Origin: Naganishia liquefaciens
Taxonomy: Eukaryota > Basidiomycota > Tremellomycetes > Filobasidiales > Filobasidiaceae
Length of the DNA stretch: 64,000 bases
Direction of reading: 5' to 3'
Assembly (NCBI GenBank): GCA_013423385.1
Contig: BLZA01000019.1
Location: 620,001 to 684,000 of the forward strand
Part shown: piece after piece, positions 1 through 12,119 of the stretch
Layout of the letters: the number at the start of each line of letters is the position of its first letter
Position numbering within the stretch: the stretch's first letter is position 1
Made by a program: the position numbers and the translations under genes
The notes under the pieces: generated by a model
Database searches by the model: none
The model's input: the letters and a program-made list of their open reading frames with translations, nothing else
Told to the model about the DNA's origin: nothing

Positions 1-1
1 A

Positions 2-67
2 GGGGTCGAGCTTGGCGCAGAAAACGCCCTGGAACAGTTGCTCGTCCTGCATGACCAACCTCTCTGA
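2..67 (+). CDS. possible 3' end of an upstream gene (partial)
   Basis: The first 66 bases read openly as GVELGAENALEQLLVLHDQPL followed by TGA at 65-67. The composition looks like the C-terminus of a real protein rather than the Arg/Ser-rich shadow frames nearby, but 21 residues are too few to name a family. It would be the tail of a gene whose body lies left of the window, convergent with the MFS gene that ends at 484. Chance is a serious alternative. Confidence 0.2.
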   Translation, partial: GVELGAENALEQLLVLHDQPL

Positions 68-483
68 GGAGAATCACGGGCGACTCGCTCGGTGCGCCCG
101 CGCCAAATTCGAGGCGGCTCCTGGGCTATGGGCTCCTGGCTTGACCCCAGACCACCGCCATCGCCATTCTCGATCCCATGAGGGGATATCTTCACGGCAA
201 ATCGGCTCACGCGCACCTTGACTTTTCAACATCGTATTGGCGCATTGAAGGTGTGGGGCATAAAGCCATCTCTGAATAGACAGCTTCACCGCAGGCCAAA
301 ATCCCTGGTCGCGAGTTTCAGTGAACGCAGCTGGAATAGCGAGATATGAATATTCGAAGGATCTCAAGATTCCAGCGACTATCCACACTGTCGAGGTCTA
401 CTGACCATCCGCAAAGAACAATATGTATATTAATACTTTCGCCATTACAGTCAACACAAATCAACTTCAACGATTCCACCACC
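68..483. other. intergenic, 3' flank of the MFS gene
   Basis: About 0.4 kb between a possible gene end on the left and the stop codon of the MFS transporter. Short open frames on both strands (for instance 104 codons on the minus strand at 74-388) are Arg/Ser/His-rich and match no family that I recognise. I see no tRNA-like fold or repeat. Confidence 0.4.
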
Positions 484-3262
484 TTATGCCGGCGCTCCCA
501 TTTTGATCCCCATCTTCTTCACGTTTACTCGCTTTATCAATATGGCTGAAAGACCCGTAAGAATACCAGCGGGTATAGCCATCGTGTACACATTGCGGAG
601 ACTCTGAAAGCGGCAAGGCAAAAAGTTCAGGCAGGAGGTGAGTTTGATGGGATATATATCCGTTTGTTTAGCTACGGCTCGCTTACCTTGACATAGGCAT
701 CAATGACTTCCGGACGAATGTCACCAGGTAGCGTCTTGATCACTTCAACGCTCGTCTTGATCGCGCGAATCGTGGTAGCATCAAGGCCGAGAGGAGCAAT
801 GAACTTGCTCAACCCGTTCGTAAGGATGACCTGTGCAATGGCTATCCCAATAACGGAGCCGAGCAACTGAATGCACGATGCGATTCCCGTAGCTATAGCA
901 TAGGAAAATGGATCAGTTGTTAGGACGTCCGATATTGGGCCGAGGCGGATCCGCTTACCCTGAGGCAGCAGGGCGGGTCTTTTGTGACTAGCAGAAACGA
1001 GCAGCGGGAAGACGATAAAACTCCAGTTTCTCAACGATGGTCGTTTCACGTACTATATCGCATTCAAGGAAATCATCGGCGATTGGATGGCAAATCCACA
1101 CCCGGCGCCAACGAGGACCTGCATATCATAACGATTAGCTCCACTTAAGTCGAGTATCAATTGATTCACGACATACCTGATATCCTGACAGTTTAGCTGT
1201 GCTAGTCTGTGCCTCGATAGTCAGGAAAAGTCCTCCTCCAATCGGGATGAGAATCATCGGAAGGATGACCAAAGGATACCTGCAGAGTCCAAAGCTTCAG
1301 TTTGCAGTTCACGGAGATTTATAACAGTGGTCGCACCAGTACTCTCCGGTCAGGCCTGTGATGGCTCCACTTATGATGCTGCAAGCCACAACAGTCATCA
1401 TGAATGGCAAAATCTTGATTCCACTCTTGGTCGCCGAAGCGCCATCCACAGCTTGATATTGTAATGGTAGATCTGAAGAACGAAAGTCGTCTCAGCGGGC
1501 GAGGTACAATATCATGGGCTAAGGATCATGTCACTCACAGTATGCAATCTGCAATGCCACCAGCAGAAATGTGTGACTTAAGAGAAGGTTTGACAAACAA
1601 TTCACTTGTCGTACCGAGATGAGCACCGAGAACATGAAGAAGAGAACCAGTGAAGCGCCAACAACAGATCTAGAGATAGAGTGTCAGAGGCTGTTTGAGA
1701 TTGAACTCCAGAAACAGCGGTATACCTGTCTTTCAGCAGGAACAGCGGTAGCAGGGCCTTCTTGCCCATGTGGCGAGACCAGAGAACAAAGATCTGGAAC
1801 CGCGAGAGGTAAGATTGTCTTCCAGACAATGACAAAAGCCTCCAGCATGAAATGACTTACTGGCAACAACACTCCGAAGACGCAGAAGCACGCGATAACG
1901 CCAGCATCTTTCCAAGGACGTGTGTTTCCGCCCCAGCTCAAGGCCAAGATTAAACAGGTGGTGAGGCCGATGAAGAGGAAGCCGCCAAACCAGTCGAGCG
2001 ACTTCCATCGCTGCAGTGCGGTGCGATCATCCTCTGGATCTCTCTCCGCATGCGATGGCCTGGATTTGACGATGAAGAAGATCACGACGACCGATAGGAG
2101 GCCGATTGGAAGATTGATCCAGAAGCAGGCTCTCCATGTAACTTTGCTGTCGGTCTACAAGACAACACTTTAGCATGATCTCGCCCGTTGTTCCCTGCCA
2201 ATGGAACATACGAAAGCCCCGCCTATTAATGGTCCGATTGCACAGCTGACCTGAGAATTTGGGGCCAATGGGCAATGATCAGCCTGAGACCGATTCACAG
2301 GAATCTCTTGAAACTTACGCCATAGACAGCTCCAAAACCTCCCATCAACGCAGATCGAAGCTGAAGTGGAACGGATTGGGCGATCAGATTGAGGACCCCG
2401 ATAAAAATGCCTGAATCGATTCGATGTTGTCAATGTCGTTCATGGCAACTCAGGACTGTGACTGACCGCCTCCTCCGACGCCTGCCTGTAATGCGAACCT
2501 CTCCATTCATCGCTCATTCTGATGTAGCAAGATCGTCTGACACTCACCACCGCTCTTCCCAGAATCAATACTTCTACATTCGGTGCTACGGCGCACAGCA
2601 GACTTCCCAACTCGAAGATAAGGATTGCGCCCAGGAGAACAGTCTTGGCCCTCGCGATGGTGAGCACTTGCGAGAACCACAGAGTGAAAGGTGCTTGGGT
2701 CAGGAAGAATGCCGATCCTATCCATCCGATCTGTTGGAGAGCGTCGAAGCGGTCTGCAATCTTCCCGAGACTCGGGCCGCTATTGAACGATGCACAATTA
2801 GCACAAATGGACGTGAACAGGAGACTAATCAACTACTAACATGATGGTGAAGTCCAATGAGACGAGGAAGATTGATAGCAGCATTGACAGATAAGCCATC
2901 CACAAGGGGAAGCCCTGCAAATATCCCTCATCTTTCTCCTCTGTCGCATCTGGAGGGGTCTTTCCCTGCTGCTTCTCGTTGCTATCGGCTTCCAGATGGG
3001 CCAGAACCGGATCAATGGCGCTTGGCAGTTTCTTGAGATCGCTTTCCGGCGATGCAAGAAACTTCGTAGTGTCATTGCTGCTCATAGCATCGCCAGAATA
3101 CAAGGAGTGCTGGTCTGTAGTCTTCGCCTGTGTCGTTGGCATGGTCGACGTGGGAGCGTCGAGAAGGGTCGGTGTTGCAGAGTCTAGCTGGTACGCTGCT
3201 GTCGATGGAATGGCTTGACCGCTAGGGGTTGGTCTTCGGCTTTCTCTCAATTTGGAGAACAT
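484..3262 (-). CDS. MFS multidrug transporter, DHA2 (14-TM) family
   Basis: Predicted plasma-membrane proton-driven exporter of the major facilitator superfamily; the substrate is unknown. About 140 N-terminal residues are hydrophilic (Ser/Thr/Lys/Glu-rich, cytosolic), then the first membrane helix carries LVSLDFTI, the DHA2 form of the N-terminal motif. It is followed by KIADRFDALQQIGWIGSAFF, a glycine-rich AGVGGGGIFIG stretch, and AIGPLIGGAF followed by WRACFWINLPIGLL, the usual DHA2 helix-5/6 signature. Many short exons on the minus strand: 2841-3262, 2548-2779, 2467-2485 (19 nt, encoding part of the glycine motif), 2319-2410 and 2212-2250, with more downstream. The last exon ends in KKMGIKMGAPA and TAA at 484-486. 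Family assignment is strong; exact exon borders below 2200 were not all worked out. Confidence 0.85.
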
Positions 3263-4003
3263 CCTGAAAGAAGGAGCTTTGTGACTTCAGCAGTGTAGGC
3301 GAGAATGTGATCGCTGATGACAGTGCACACGATAATCGGGCAACAGCAGTCATGTTATAGTTGTTAGAATCTGGCACGAGAGTAGAGTTCAAGACAAGTC
3401 GATTGATAAGCCTTGATGGAACGCCCATGCAGTCATTCGGCAGCTAAGCCGAGTCACTACTACAGGTTTACGATTCAAGGGAACCTTCCCGCTGGATAAT
3501 CGAGTACGCAAGGAACGTCCATCAGCTACACGAGCTCGCCCATCACCGGCGATCCGCTAGAAAGGAAGAATCGTAGGGCAAAGCCGAAGTCCTGGCCGAG
3601 GAGCGGCTTGTTTGCAAAACCTCGACGGAAGCCCTGTCAGCTGGCCTGTAAAAGTGTGAAGAGCTATAGGTGCAGAACAGGCCGCGCGAGCGAAGACGCG
3701 AGGGTATAGAGCCGGGAACGTGAGCTGGCACGTGCGTGCTGGGTGGGGATCGGCCTGGGACGTCAGCTCATCGAAGAATGCGCGAATGCAGGAAAGCAGG
3801 GGGTATAGAGCTGGGTATAGAGCATGACGAATCATAGCCGATGCTGTCACTGTCACGAGCCGGACCGATTCGCTGTCGTTCAAGAAACCTAGACTTTTGA
3901 ACGCGCGCGTATTCGCCACACGCGCGTTTCATCCGAGACCTGTGCCGTGATTTCAGCCGTGATCAATTGCCCTTGCATAGCTCGTTCGTGAATTTCGGCT
4001 TGC
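3263..4003. promoter_or_regulatory. divergent intergenic region, MFS / UNC-45-like
   Basis: About 740 bases between two genes transcribed apart, so it should hold both promoters. It contains three copies of GGTATAGAG (about 3704-3820) and a CG-rich segment at about 3899-3930 where the ACGCGCGT palindrome occurs twice around TATTCGCCAC, roughly 75-105 bases before the UNC-45-like start. No clear TATA box. Open frames here look like chance. Confidence 0.5.
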
Positions 4004-6625
4004 ATGATCACAAGCGTTCGGGGTTTGCTCGATCAACAGGTCATTCCGCACGACATGGTCGCCGTAACGGAGCTCGAGGATACGCCAGAAGAGCCGTGCG
4101 GCGACGACGAGACGCAACTGACAACACTGCTGCAGAGCGTGTCGGCTTCATCTCCACCATCCCTCGGTGATGGGCATCTTCAACTCATTGCGCGCGCTCT
4201 GTCACCACTCAATCGCGATGTCTCGAGCGAGCGCCTTCGCGCACTTGCATTTCTCGTTCTCTCACGGCTGGTGACCGATCAACAGGACGTAGCGCGTTCT
4301 GCGACCGTGATTTCGGCATACATCCTCGCTCAGCTTCAAGAAACATCGATACCGCGACTCCTCAGGGGTATCTCCCTCCTCGATGCACTTCTCCAAGTGG
4401 ACTCTGCAGCAGAGGACCGTGAAAGTGGCGGTGGAGGAGTGTCGAAGCGAGTCCTCGAGGCAGATGGGATGATCGAGAGTCTTGTGGACGTGCTTGATGT
4501 TCAGCTGTTCACGGCCGAGGAGGACAGAGATGCTACAACAAACGATGCTGACGAGTACAAACAACGCCCGGGAATCGGAGCGCAATATGCTCTCCTGGAC
4601 TGCAGCATCGCTCAGCTGTTCTCCTCCATGGCGAACATTCCCGCATACCGCGCCATACTCGATGGCCGCCCGCACGCGTGGCTCGACCAGCAGCTGGCGA
4701 AACCATCGACTTCGAGCTCTTCAGTTCCTTCGCCTACGGAAGTGCAGACCCGAGTCGTGGCTGCAGTCGCTCTGACCAAGCTTGCAAAAGCTGCTATCGT
4801 CGACCCTTCGCTCAAGGGGAAGACAGGATCCGAGGGAGACAGAGAAAAGGCTCAGGAGGAAACCACCGCACGTGCAGCGGATGATCTTGACCACTTGACA
4901 ACAGTGTTGAAAGGTGTCGTCATCAGTGCTTCTACTATGCAATCCCCGACAGCCTCGAACCCATCCGTCGACTCCGCAGGAGCAATTACTTCTGCCTTGG
5001 AAGGATTGGCATACACCTCGTCGCAGCCTGCTCTAAAGGAGGCTCTCGGAATGGACGAGCCATTTCTGAAATCTTTGGTTGACATTGCAAAATCACTGTC
5101 GCTTCCGCAGCGCACAAATTCCTCGAAGTTGTCGGCTTCCTACAGTACCGACTTAGCTTCCGGTCAGTCTGGCGCGACAAGCAATCAGGCTGCAACGTAC
5201 GGTATTGCCACAATTATGTTGAACCTCTTTGCCAGGAGGACCGTTTTGACCGAGGAGCAGCGTCAAGTTGAAGCCCTCAAAAAGATGGCTAATGCTGGAG
5301 CGACAGGCGGGAAAAACAAGACGATGGGTCAAGCTGTCAAGGCAAGCAACGACGCTGAGGACAAGGCCATGTCAGACACAGCGGTGCATGCTCGGGTGCA
5401 ACGCGGTATCAGGAACGGCGTTGTCGAAGCTGTCGCTGCGCTGGCAAGGGTGAATAGTCCGCGTGCGAAGCAGGTGCTAGGCAGTGTGCTTTTGGCCCTG
5501 GTGCGCGAGAGCGAAGATCGTCTGGAAATCATCAAGCGGGGTGGCTACAAGACGTTGAATAGTCTCATCGGATCCCTGCTTGAATCCGCATCGGCCTCCT
5601 CGAACCCATCTCTGGACAAGGATTCTCTCCCGACACTACAAGCTCTGGCTAAACTTGTAATCACGACTCCTCCGCCACAACTTTTCGGGACCGACAGTCG
5701 GTTTGGTGCATTAGATACCGTGCGACCGGTGGCATTATTGCTGTTGCACCCAGGCAACAGTATGCTTCAGCGTTTTGAAGCCATGATGGCTTTGACAAAC
5801 CTTGCCAGCGTAGATCCATCAGTAGCTCAGCGTATCTACACCTTCAAGGCCGCCAAGACCGTGAGCAAGTCAAATTCCACTCCCGCGCGCTTAGAGGGCG
5901 ACCCAGCAAACGACCAAATTATACAGGCCGTTGAGAATCAGATGCTGGAGGACCATAGATTGGTGCGGCGAGCGGCTGTTGAACTGGTCTGCAATTTGTT
6001 AATAAGCGATGAATCATTCGCTCGTTACTCTGGAGATTACATCGCTGACAGCAATCCCTCGATAACATCACCCGAACAGGCAAGAAAAGCTTCGACACCG
6101 CGCATCCATATTCTCCTCGCGCTCGCAGACGTACGCGATTTACCTACCCGCCTCGCAGCCTCTGGCGCGCTCGCAATGCTGACGCAGTCGGGAACCGCGT
6201 GTAGTATCCTTCTTGAACTCGGAGGAGACTCGAAGAAAGTCTGGGAAAAGGTCGGAGGGCTGTTGGCGCCCTTGAAAGCAGATCAACATGCAGATGGAGA
6301 CGAGGACTTCGACGACGAGGAGGAGGACGATATCGAGGAACTGTCGACGCTACCACCCGACGAAGGCCTAGTTCATCGTGGTCTTACCATCATTCTCAAC
6401 CTTTTCGGCGATATTGGCAAGCTATCACCGACCGAGAAAGCGGCAAAGCTCCAGGAGGCTGATGTCAGCGGCTTGACGCGGCATCTGCTCAATCTCTTGG
6501 CCATCTGGACAGACAAAAACTTGCTCATGGCGAAGAAAGTGAAACCGCCATCAAAAGAGGTGCTTGATATGGGAATCGAGTGTTTGCGCATTCTGAAGAC
6601 GAACGGCGTAGAGCTAGTGGCATAG
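4004..6625 (+). CDS. SHE4: UCS-domain myosin co-chaperone (UNC-45/Cro1/She4 family)
   Basis: Armadillo-repeat protein expected to help Hsp90/Hsp70 fold myosin motor domains in the cytosol, supporting actin-based transport, endocytosis and cytokinesis. The 873-residue single-exon frame is close to yeast She4 (789 aa) and fungal Cro1. The UCS signature is clear near residues 640-740: MLEDHRLVRRAAVELVCNLL, then LPTRLAASGALAMLTQSG, which match UNC-45 (RRAATECMCNLV and ALAMLT). An acidic run (DEDFDDEEEDDIEE) sits near residue 770. No N-terminal TPR domain, as is usual in fungi. An in-frame Met at 4055 (MVAVTELEDTPEEP) is an equally plausible start. It is unusual here for having no intron in 2.6 kb. 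Confidence 0.85.
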   Translation: MITSVRGLLDQQVIPHDMVAVTELEDTPEEPCGDDETQLTTLLQSVSASSPPSLGDGHLQLIARALSPLNRDVSSERLRALAFLVLSRLVTDQQDVARSATVISAYILAQLQETSIPRLLRGISLLDALLQVDSAAEDRESGGGGVSKRVLEADGMIESLVDVLDVQLFTAEEDRDATTNDADEYKQRPGIGAQYALLDCSIAQLFSSMANIPAYRAILDGRPHAWLDQQLAKPSTSSSSVPSPTEVQTRVVAAVALTKLAKAAIVDPSLKGKTGSEGDREKAQEETTARAADDLDHLTTVLKGVVISASTMQSPTASNPSVDSAGAITSALEGLAYTSSQPALKEALGMDEPFLKSLVDIAKSLSLPQRTNSSKLSASYSTDLASGQSGATSNQAATYGIATIMLNLFARRTVLTEEQRQVEALKKMANAGATGGKNKTMGQAVKASNDAEDKAMSDTAVHARVQRGIRNGVVEAVAALARVNSPRAKQVLGSVLLALVRESEDRLEIIKRGGYKTLNSLIGSLLESASASSNPSLDKDSLPTLQALAKLVITTPPPQLFGTDSRFGALDTVRPVALLLLHPGNSMLQRFEAMMALTNLASVDPSVAQRIYTFKAAKTVSKSNSTPARLEGDPANDQIIQAVENQMLEDHRLVRRAAVELVCNLLISDESFARYSGDYIADSNPSITSPEQARKASTPRIHILLALADVRDLPTRLAASGALAMLTQSGTACSILLELGGDSKKVWEKVGGLLAPLKADQHADGDEDFDDEEEDDIEELSTLPPDEGLVHRGLTIILNLFGDIGKLSPTEKAAKLQEADVSGLTRHLLNLLAIWTDKNLLMAKKVKPPSKEVLDMGIECLRILKTNGVELVA

Positions 6626-6797
6626 GGTGACAGTGTATACAGTTGTATGTGGGCGATGATGAGTGCGTGTTCTTAGATGTGAATTGCGCATTTCGAGACT
6701 GATTGTGGCTTAGCGGCAGTAGATAGCTTCGCCTTCATTGCCCTTCTGGGCTGAGAATGCACCGGTACATGACCATAGTAAACCACGACAGTATTCG

Positions 6798-8727
6798 CTA
6801 CCATGTCCCGCGGGTTTCTTGCTCTCCGATCTTCCTCCATCCAAACTTCTCCTCGCCGACTCGCAAAGCTACGGGTTGTTCAGCTTCGTTGTCATCTTGG
6901 TCCGCAAATCGCTTGATCTCAAAGAATGGTGCAATTACCAGCTTGATAACCCCCTGGAAAGCGTCGGCCAATTCTGAGCGGAGGCGATCTCCCGACTGAG
7001 TAAAATCTGGAGAAGCATTAAACTCCAAAAGTGTGATAATCGGCGTTGTCTCTGCATCGCACGGTTCGAAAGACAAGAGAAGATCCACGCCGAAAATCTG
7101 TGGGGGAACACACGGGCTCAGCAGGAATCACCCTATCTAGCGTTAATGGAACGAACCTCGAAAGAATTGGGCATAAGCTGCAAACCAAAGCTACCACACT
7201 CGGCAGCCGCCTTGACTGTCTCAGCTATGACCTCTCCGCTGCGGCCAAAGATCGTGTCCAGCCATGGTCGGTCGATCAGCTGATGTACTTTTGAATCATC
7301 GCTCGAAAGGATGTTCTGGCCCTCCAATTCCCAGAATAACTTCACGAGGTGTTCGGGAGGTCCAGACTCATTGTTTTGCTATATGGTGGATGGCGCGAGG
7401 CGCATGGTATTAGTACGATTGCGTCATCTCAGAATATGCGAACTTGCCTGCAGGCATGTATTGGTCAGATGCGCTCTGAGATCCGTTCCATCAAGATTCA
7501 GATTCTGCGACGGCAACGCAAATGGCTGATCCGAGAACAAGGCCAGCATTGTTCGCGCAAGATATAGCTGATACGTCCCGGTCATCATGACGTAAGCTCG
7601 AAGATGGAACTGGAAAACATTGGGGTTCAGCAGTGGTCGTGCGCATTGCGAGTAGGGCAAGACAAGCCATGCACACCTTGTGACCAATCAGAGCAGAGGC
7701 ATCGGGCCTCATACTCTCTAGGGGATCGATGAGCAATGGTCGCGGCACATACTCCTAAACAGAGGATATTCAACCAATCAGTATACAGCTCACACCGGCT
7801 CGTCGATTTCCGGACCTGGATGACGAAATGGCGCAGTTGAGAGGTTTGAACACCTGTCCCTTCGGCCTCTTCCTCATCCGAGTCTTCTGCTTGTCTGGTA
7901 TCCAAGCTTCCTTCATCATCGGGGAAATCCTTTAAAGCGAGCTTTTTCATCCGCCTGATTTCGTCTTCATTCAGCTCTGTCGAAAGTCTTTCCAATGTGT
8001 CATCATCGTCATTTTCGTCTTCTTCGTCGCTTTCCGGCTCGAATGATTCAAAGATGGCAGTACTTCATCAGAGCAATGCGATTGAGCGTCAGCGCAAGGT
8101 GTGTCTTGACAGATTGGGGACATGTCCTACAGATCGTCTTCTGTTGAGAACATTCGAATTCCGTTCCCCTTATCGCTCATTCCCGGCTTGAGAACGAACC
8201 ACCTACGAGAAGAAGATGAGTTTGTGGAGCGGAAATGAGTGGTGATGCATGTAATACGATACAACGCACTTTCTCCGTGACAGGTCTTGAACCTCGTCAT
8301 TCGCCAGTAGATCCTCTCGTAGATCGTACAAGTCATCGATCATCAATTCGTCCAGCTCATCCGCGAATTGTATATCGATGACCCATCCTCTTGGTATGGC
8401 TCGCTCTAATAAGTTGGCTTGGTATCCTCGATGCCTCTGTTTTGCGAGGTATTCTTGAACGGCGGCATGAAGCATGTGCTTACGAATCAACGTTTTCCGA
8501 TACACATAGGACGAGATGAGTTGGGAGTCGGGATGTCTTTGTATTGTATCGAGGCACAGCAGATCGTAGTCGGCCCACTGAAGATCCGGCACATCGTCTT
8601 CGGTAGGAGGTTCGAAAGTCAGAGATAAAGCAGGTAGGGTCGAGGTGAGTGCAGAGATAATGAGGGATTGGGTATATGGCGAGGGAAAATTGACGAAGAC
8701 GGATAGCTTCCTGTCTGCCTCAGACAT
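6798..8727 (-). CDS. tubulin-tyrosine-ligase-like (TTL) ATP-grasp protein
   Basis: ATP-grasp ligase of the TTL family, resembling the C-terminal half of yeast Pby1 but without its SurE-type domain. Seven exons (6798-7097, 7157-7378, 7448-7609, 7677-7754, 7816-8062, 8131-8202, 8270-8727) give 512 aa. Visible landmarks are WFVLKPGMSDKGNGIRMF (ATP-binding loop, about residue 155), the acidic linker after FESFEPESDEEDENDDDD, FVIQEYVPRPLLIDP, HKFHLRAYVMMTG, and IFGVDLLLSFE with LLEFNASPDF (metal and ATP site near the C-terminus). The substrate is unknown; fungal members are not proven tubulin ligases. The intron at 7379-7447 has a GC donor (CTGCAG|GCAAGT). I start at MSEADRK; an in-frame Met at 8823 would add 32 residues. 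Confidence 0.85.
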
Positions 8728-9000
8728 GTTAGGCGCTGGTGACGTGCTCCTGTATGTTCGTGTAGAGGTGCTCGGCTTATCTCTGCGATTCTGTCCTGAA
8801 TATGCCACTTGATTAATCGTCAAAGCACTTTTTGGTCGGCTGCTTCATTCCCGATCACCTTCTCTCCACGTGCGGGACGTGACTCAGGATGAAACAACAC
8901 CAAGGGTTTGTGTCGACGCGGACTAAACGCTTCAGAATAGATTTTGTCTCGACACCACGCCTCTCTTTTGCAGCATGGAGTCGTTCGACACATAGAATGC

Positions 9001-11845
9001 ATGCTGATGACGATGAGACCTCGTATCATGTCCCCCCATAGCGGCATAGCAGCACTCGCGCTCCTGTTACTGGCTGCCACACCAAGCCAAGTTCGCGCGA
9101 TGTGGCCGTTTCAACCGAAGGAGTCCTTAGCAAGCAAGTTTGAAGGATTCATCAACGTTGGAGCCCTGGGATTGGGAAATGTGACGGGAACAGTAGCGGC
9201 ATTCGGGGATTGGAATGGCGATCAATCGTGAGCTGAACTGAGACGGATGACACTGATCCTGACCTATGAAATCTGGCAGACTCGATGTTTTCAGCTTGAG
9301 TTCCGACAGGCGAAATCTACAGATATACTTGTGGAGCCATAGTCAGTACATTGTCACCGGTTGGCATGTTTTATTCATTTCCTTGTGTCCCATGACAGAG
9401 CACTCAGACTACCGTCAAAGCTACAACATATCGACAGCCGAGCCCATAGCCAGTGTGGTGCCTCTAGATTTCAATCTCGATGGACACCTCGATATACTGT
9501 TGTGGACACAGGCGCAAGTCGAAGACGGCGGCTGGTGGGGGACGAAGAGAACAATACTGAATGGGGAGATATATCTTGGAGGAGGGGAGAATGGCGGGCT
9601 CAGTGAGTCACAGGCCAGACGACTGTATCAAAGACCGAAAACGACTCACACATTCACATTGCCGACTGTAGTGGCGAATACCATTCGCTTGAATGCAATC
9701 ACTACCATGCAACCTACAATTATCGACTCTACAGGCAGATTACAGCCAGACTTTCTGGCCTTATCCAGCGAGTCGGAAGCCCAGTCCTCTAAATTACAAC
9801 TTTTCGCAAATTCCCCGTCTGGATTTAACGTGTAGGATTCGCGCATCATGTACTTGGCGCCAAATGACTAATATGATTGCCAATGGAGCATAGCACCGAC
9901 CTGCCATTCAATCAGCAGGATAAATTGTGTGATTTGGCCGAACCTCACAGCAATGCTTTCATAGATTTGAATGGCGACTGCCTTCCTGGTGCGCGGCGGG
10001 AGTGCGTAGTCTGATGCGGCGCTCATTCCCTGTATAGACATATTCCTCCTTTGTCGAGAATTTGGAGGACTCGGCGCGCGGTCCTTTCAGGTATGGATCA
10101 ACAACAAGAGTCAAGGGTACGACTTCGCTGGAGAATGGATTCTACCAGACGGCACAGGTGCGATTTCCTTTGCAGATATGGGTGAGCAACACCGCTTCCG
10201 CTCGAGTGGCCCTGCGCCTCATTGCATCTTCGTCTGCAGACCGAGACGGTACCATGGACATCGTGTTTCCGACCTGCGAGACTCATTCCCCCACAAGCGG
10301 AGTTGGGAAAACATGTGCCATCAACATCGCATATAACAAGCAAAAGCCACTCTGCTCTACAGGCGCCTCGTCAAGCTGGACGAGTTCTGGAGGAAAGCCG
10401 CTGAGCAATATCGACTGCCGAAACCTTGATCAACTCTGCCAGGCGGATGACGATTTCAGCTTCGACCTGAATCCGAGTGGGGATGTGAGTTTCTAATGGC
10501 TGTATGGCCCTTCAATACAATATCTTACTCGCTTTCTAGTCGTTCACATCCATACCTTTATCTGCAATTCTGCCTGATGCCTCGTCTATCCTCTTCTCTC
10601 AACCTTCTCGAACCTCCAAATTCAAGCCATTGATTCCCTTGCGTATCGGCGACTTCAACAACGATGGATATCCAGACATTCTATTAACTGTCGTCAATGC
10701 GACCGCCGCACCGGCAGAAGGCGGAATCTTCGGAGCGTCGCGTAGCACAGGCGTACAGATCAAGTTATTGCAAAATGTGGAATGCCGAGAGAAGGACAAG
10801 TCTGATGGCGAAATGTGCGCCATGGAAAGATATGACATGGCCAGGAGAAAGCTCGAAGTGGTATCGGGGCCTGTGACGGACGCTTTGTTACAGATTTGGG
10901 ATGCTAGGGATGCGGCATGGGTGGATGTAGACGAAAACGTGAGTAGGAGGCCCTTAAGGTTGCAAATGTCGCTGAATCCCTCGAAGGGAACGCTAGATAT
11001 CATGATCATGCGTTCCGGTAAACAGGACGGCCAAAAGGTCACATTCATAAAAAACAACATGTTTCACGACGCATTCTTCCTGAAGGCTCTTGTACTCAAC
11101 GGCGCGTGCTCTACTGTATGCGAGCCTGCAGATGGCGGACAGCGCTACGATGTGAGACACTGGATATCGCCTCTTTGGGTCACGCTTACACCTCTATAGT
11201 CGTACGGCGCAGTCCTGCCAGGATCGACCTTCAAGTTCACCACCATGACAGCGAGTGGCCGGCGCGTGCCCTGTCAAGGTAAGACCGGTCCTCAGTCCGT
11301 TTGAAATGATTGGCTTACGTCCTCCAAGTCTCACAATTATCGCAAACCTCTTATCTTGCCCTCCAGACACCGTACAGCTATTTTGGACTTGGAAGAATAA
11401 ACAATTATGTCGAGGCAAGTATGATTTGACGCCATTTGGGTGCTCCGGCTCATGTCTTGTGTCAAAAGAATCTCTTCGTTGGAACCAGCATCCACGATGA
11501 AAAACACTACACCAACATCGAAGGTGTCATTCCAAATAGTCAAGTCGTGATCATCCCGCCATATCCCGATGCCGACGACGAAGCACTGCCCGTGCCCGCG
11601 AATCGAGACTGGCATAAATCATTATATCTTCATCCAGGAGAATGGATTGCATGGGTCATCTTGGTATTGATGGCTGTCGTGGCAATTCTTCTCGGCGTTA
11701 TCTACTTGTTGCATTCCCATGAAAAGGTCAGTCCCGCTCGGCATGACGATAGCCGCAGAGAATTCTCATCCGTCTTTCCGTGCAGCGAGAGGACGAGTTG
11801 GAAAGAAGGAAAGCTATGCATAGAATCAATTTCCAGGCGCTATAG
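9001..11845 (+). CDS. ITFG1/TIP-like FG-GAP repeat membrane protein
   Basis: Type I membrane protein of the T-cell immunomodulatory protein (ITFG1) family; in animals these bind RuvBL proteins or act at the surface, while the fungal role is unknown. Eleven exons (9001-9227, 9280-9341, 9399-9831, 9894-9988, 10038-10181, 10240-10484, 10540-11151, 11200-11278, 11329-11414, 11469-11726, 11786-11845) give 766 aa. There is a signal peptide (IAALALLLLAATPSQVRA), then calcium-loop FG-GAP motifs DWNGDQSLDVF, DFNLDGHLDILL, DLNGDCLPDIFLL, DMDRDGTMDIVFP and DFNNDGYPDILL. Near the C-terminus come YFGLGRINNYVENLFVG and one membrane helix (WIAWVILVLMAVVAILLGVI) with a short basic tail. Intron 11415-11468 uses a GC donor (GAG|GCAAGT). 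It diverges from the TTL gene over about 270 bases. Confidence 0.88.
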
Positions 11846-12119
11846 ACAGAAATGAATGTCAGTACGACTTGAATCATCTTGTAGACAAATCCCATGATAT
11901 TTTGCGCTTGAAGTTGAGGCGATCCTACTTTAATGCTCTGCCAATGAACATTAAGCCCGCGAATTGCCCTTCTCTTCGGCACGCTACAAGCGTAGATATG
12001 ACCATCTTCACAAACCGATTCAGCCATTTAAAATACAAGAATTCACCGTTTACAATTTTCTGAGAAACAAAATGCTCTAAGCTACAACGTTCATTGGTCC
12101 ATTATGCGGTATCTGATCT

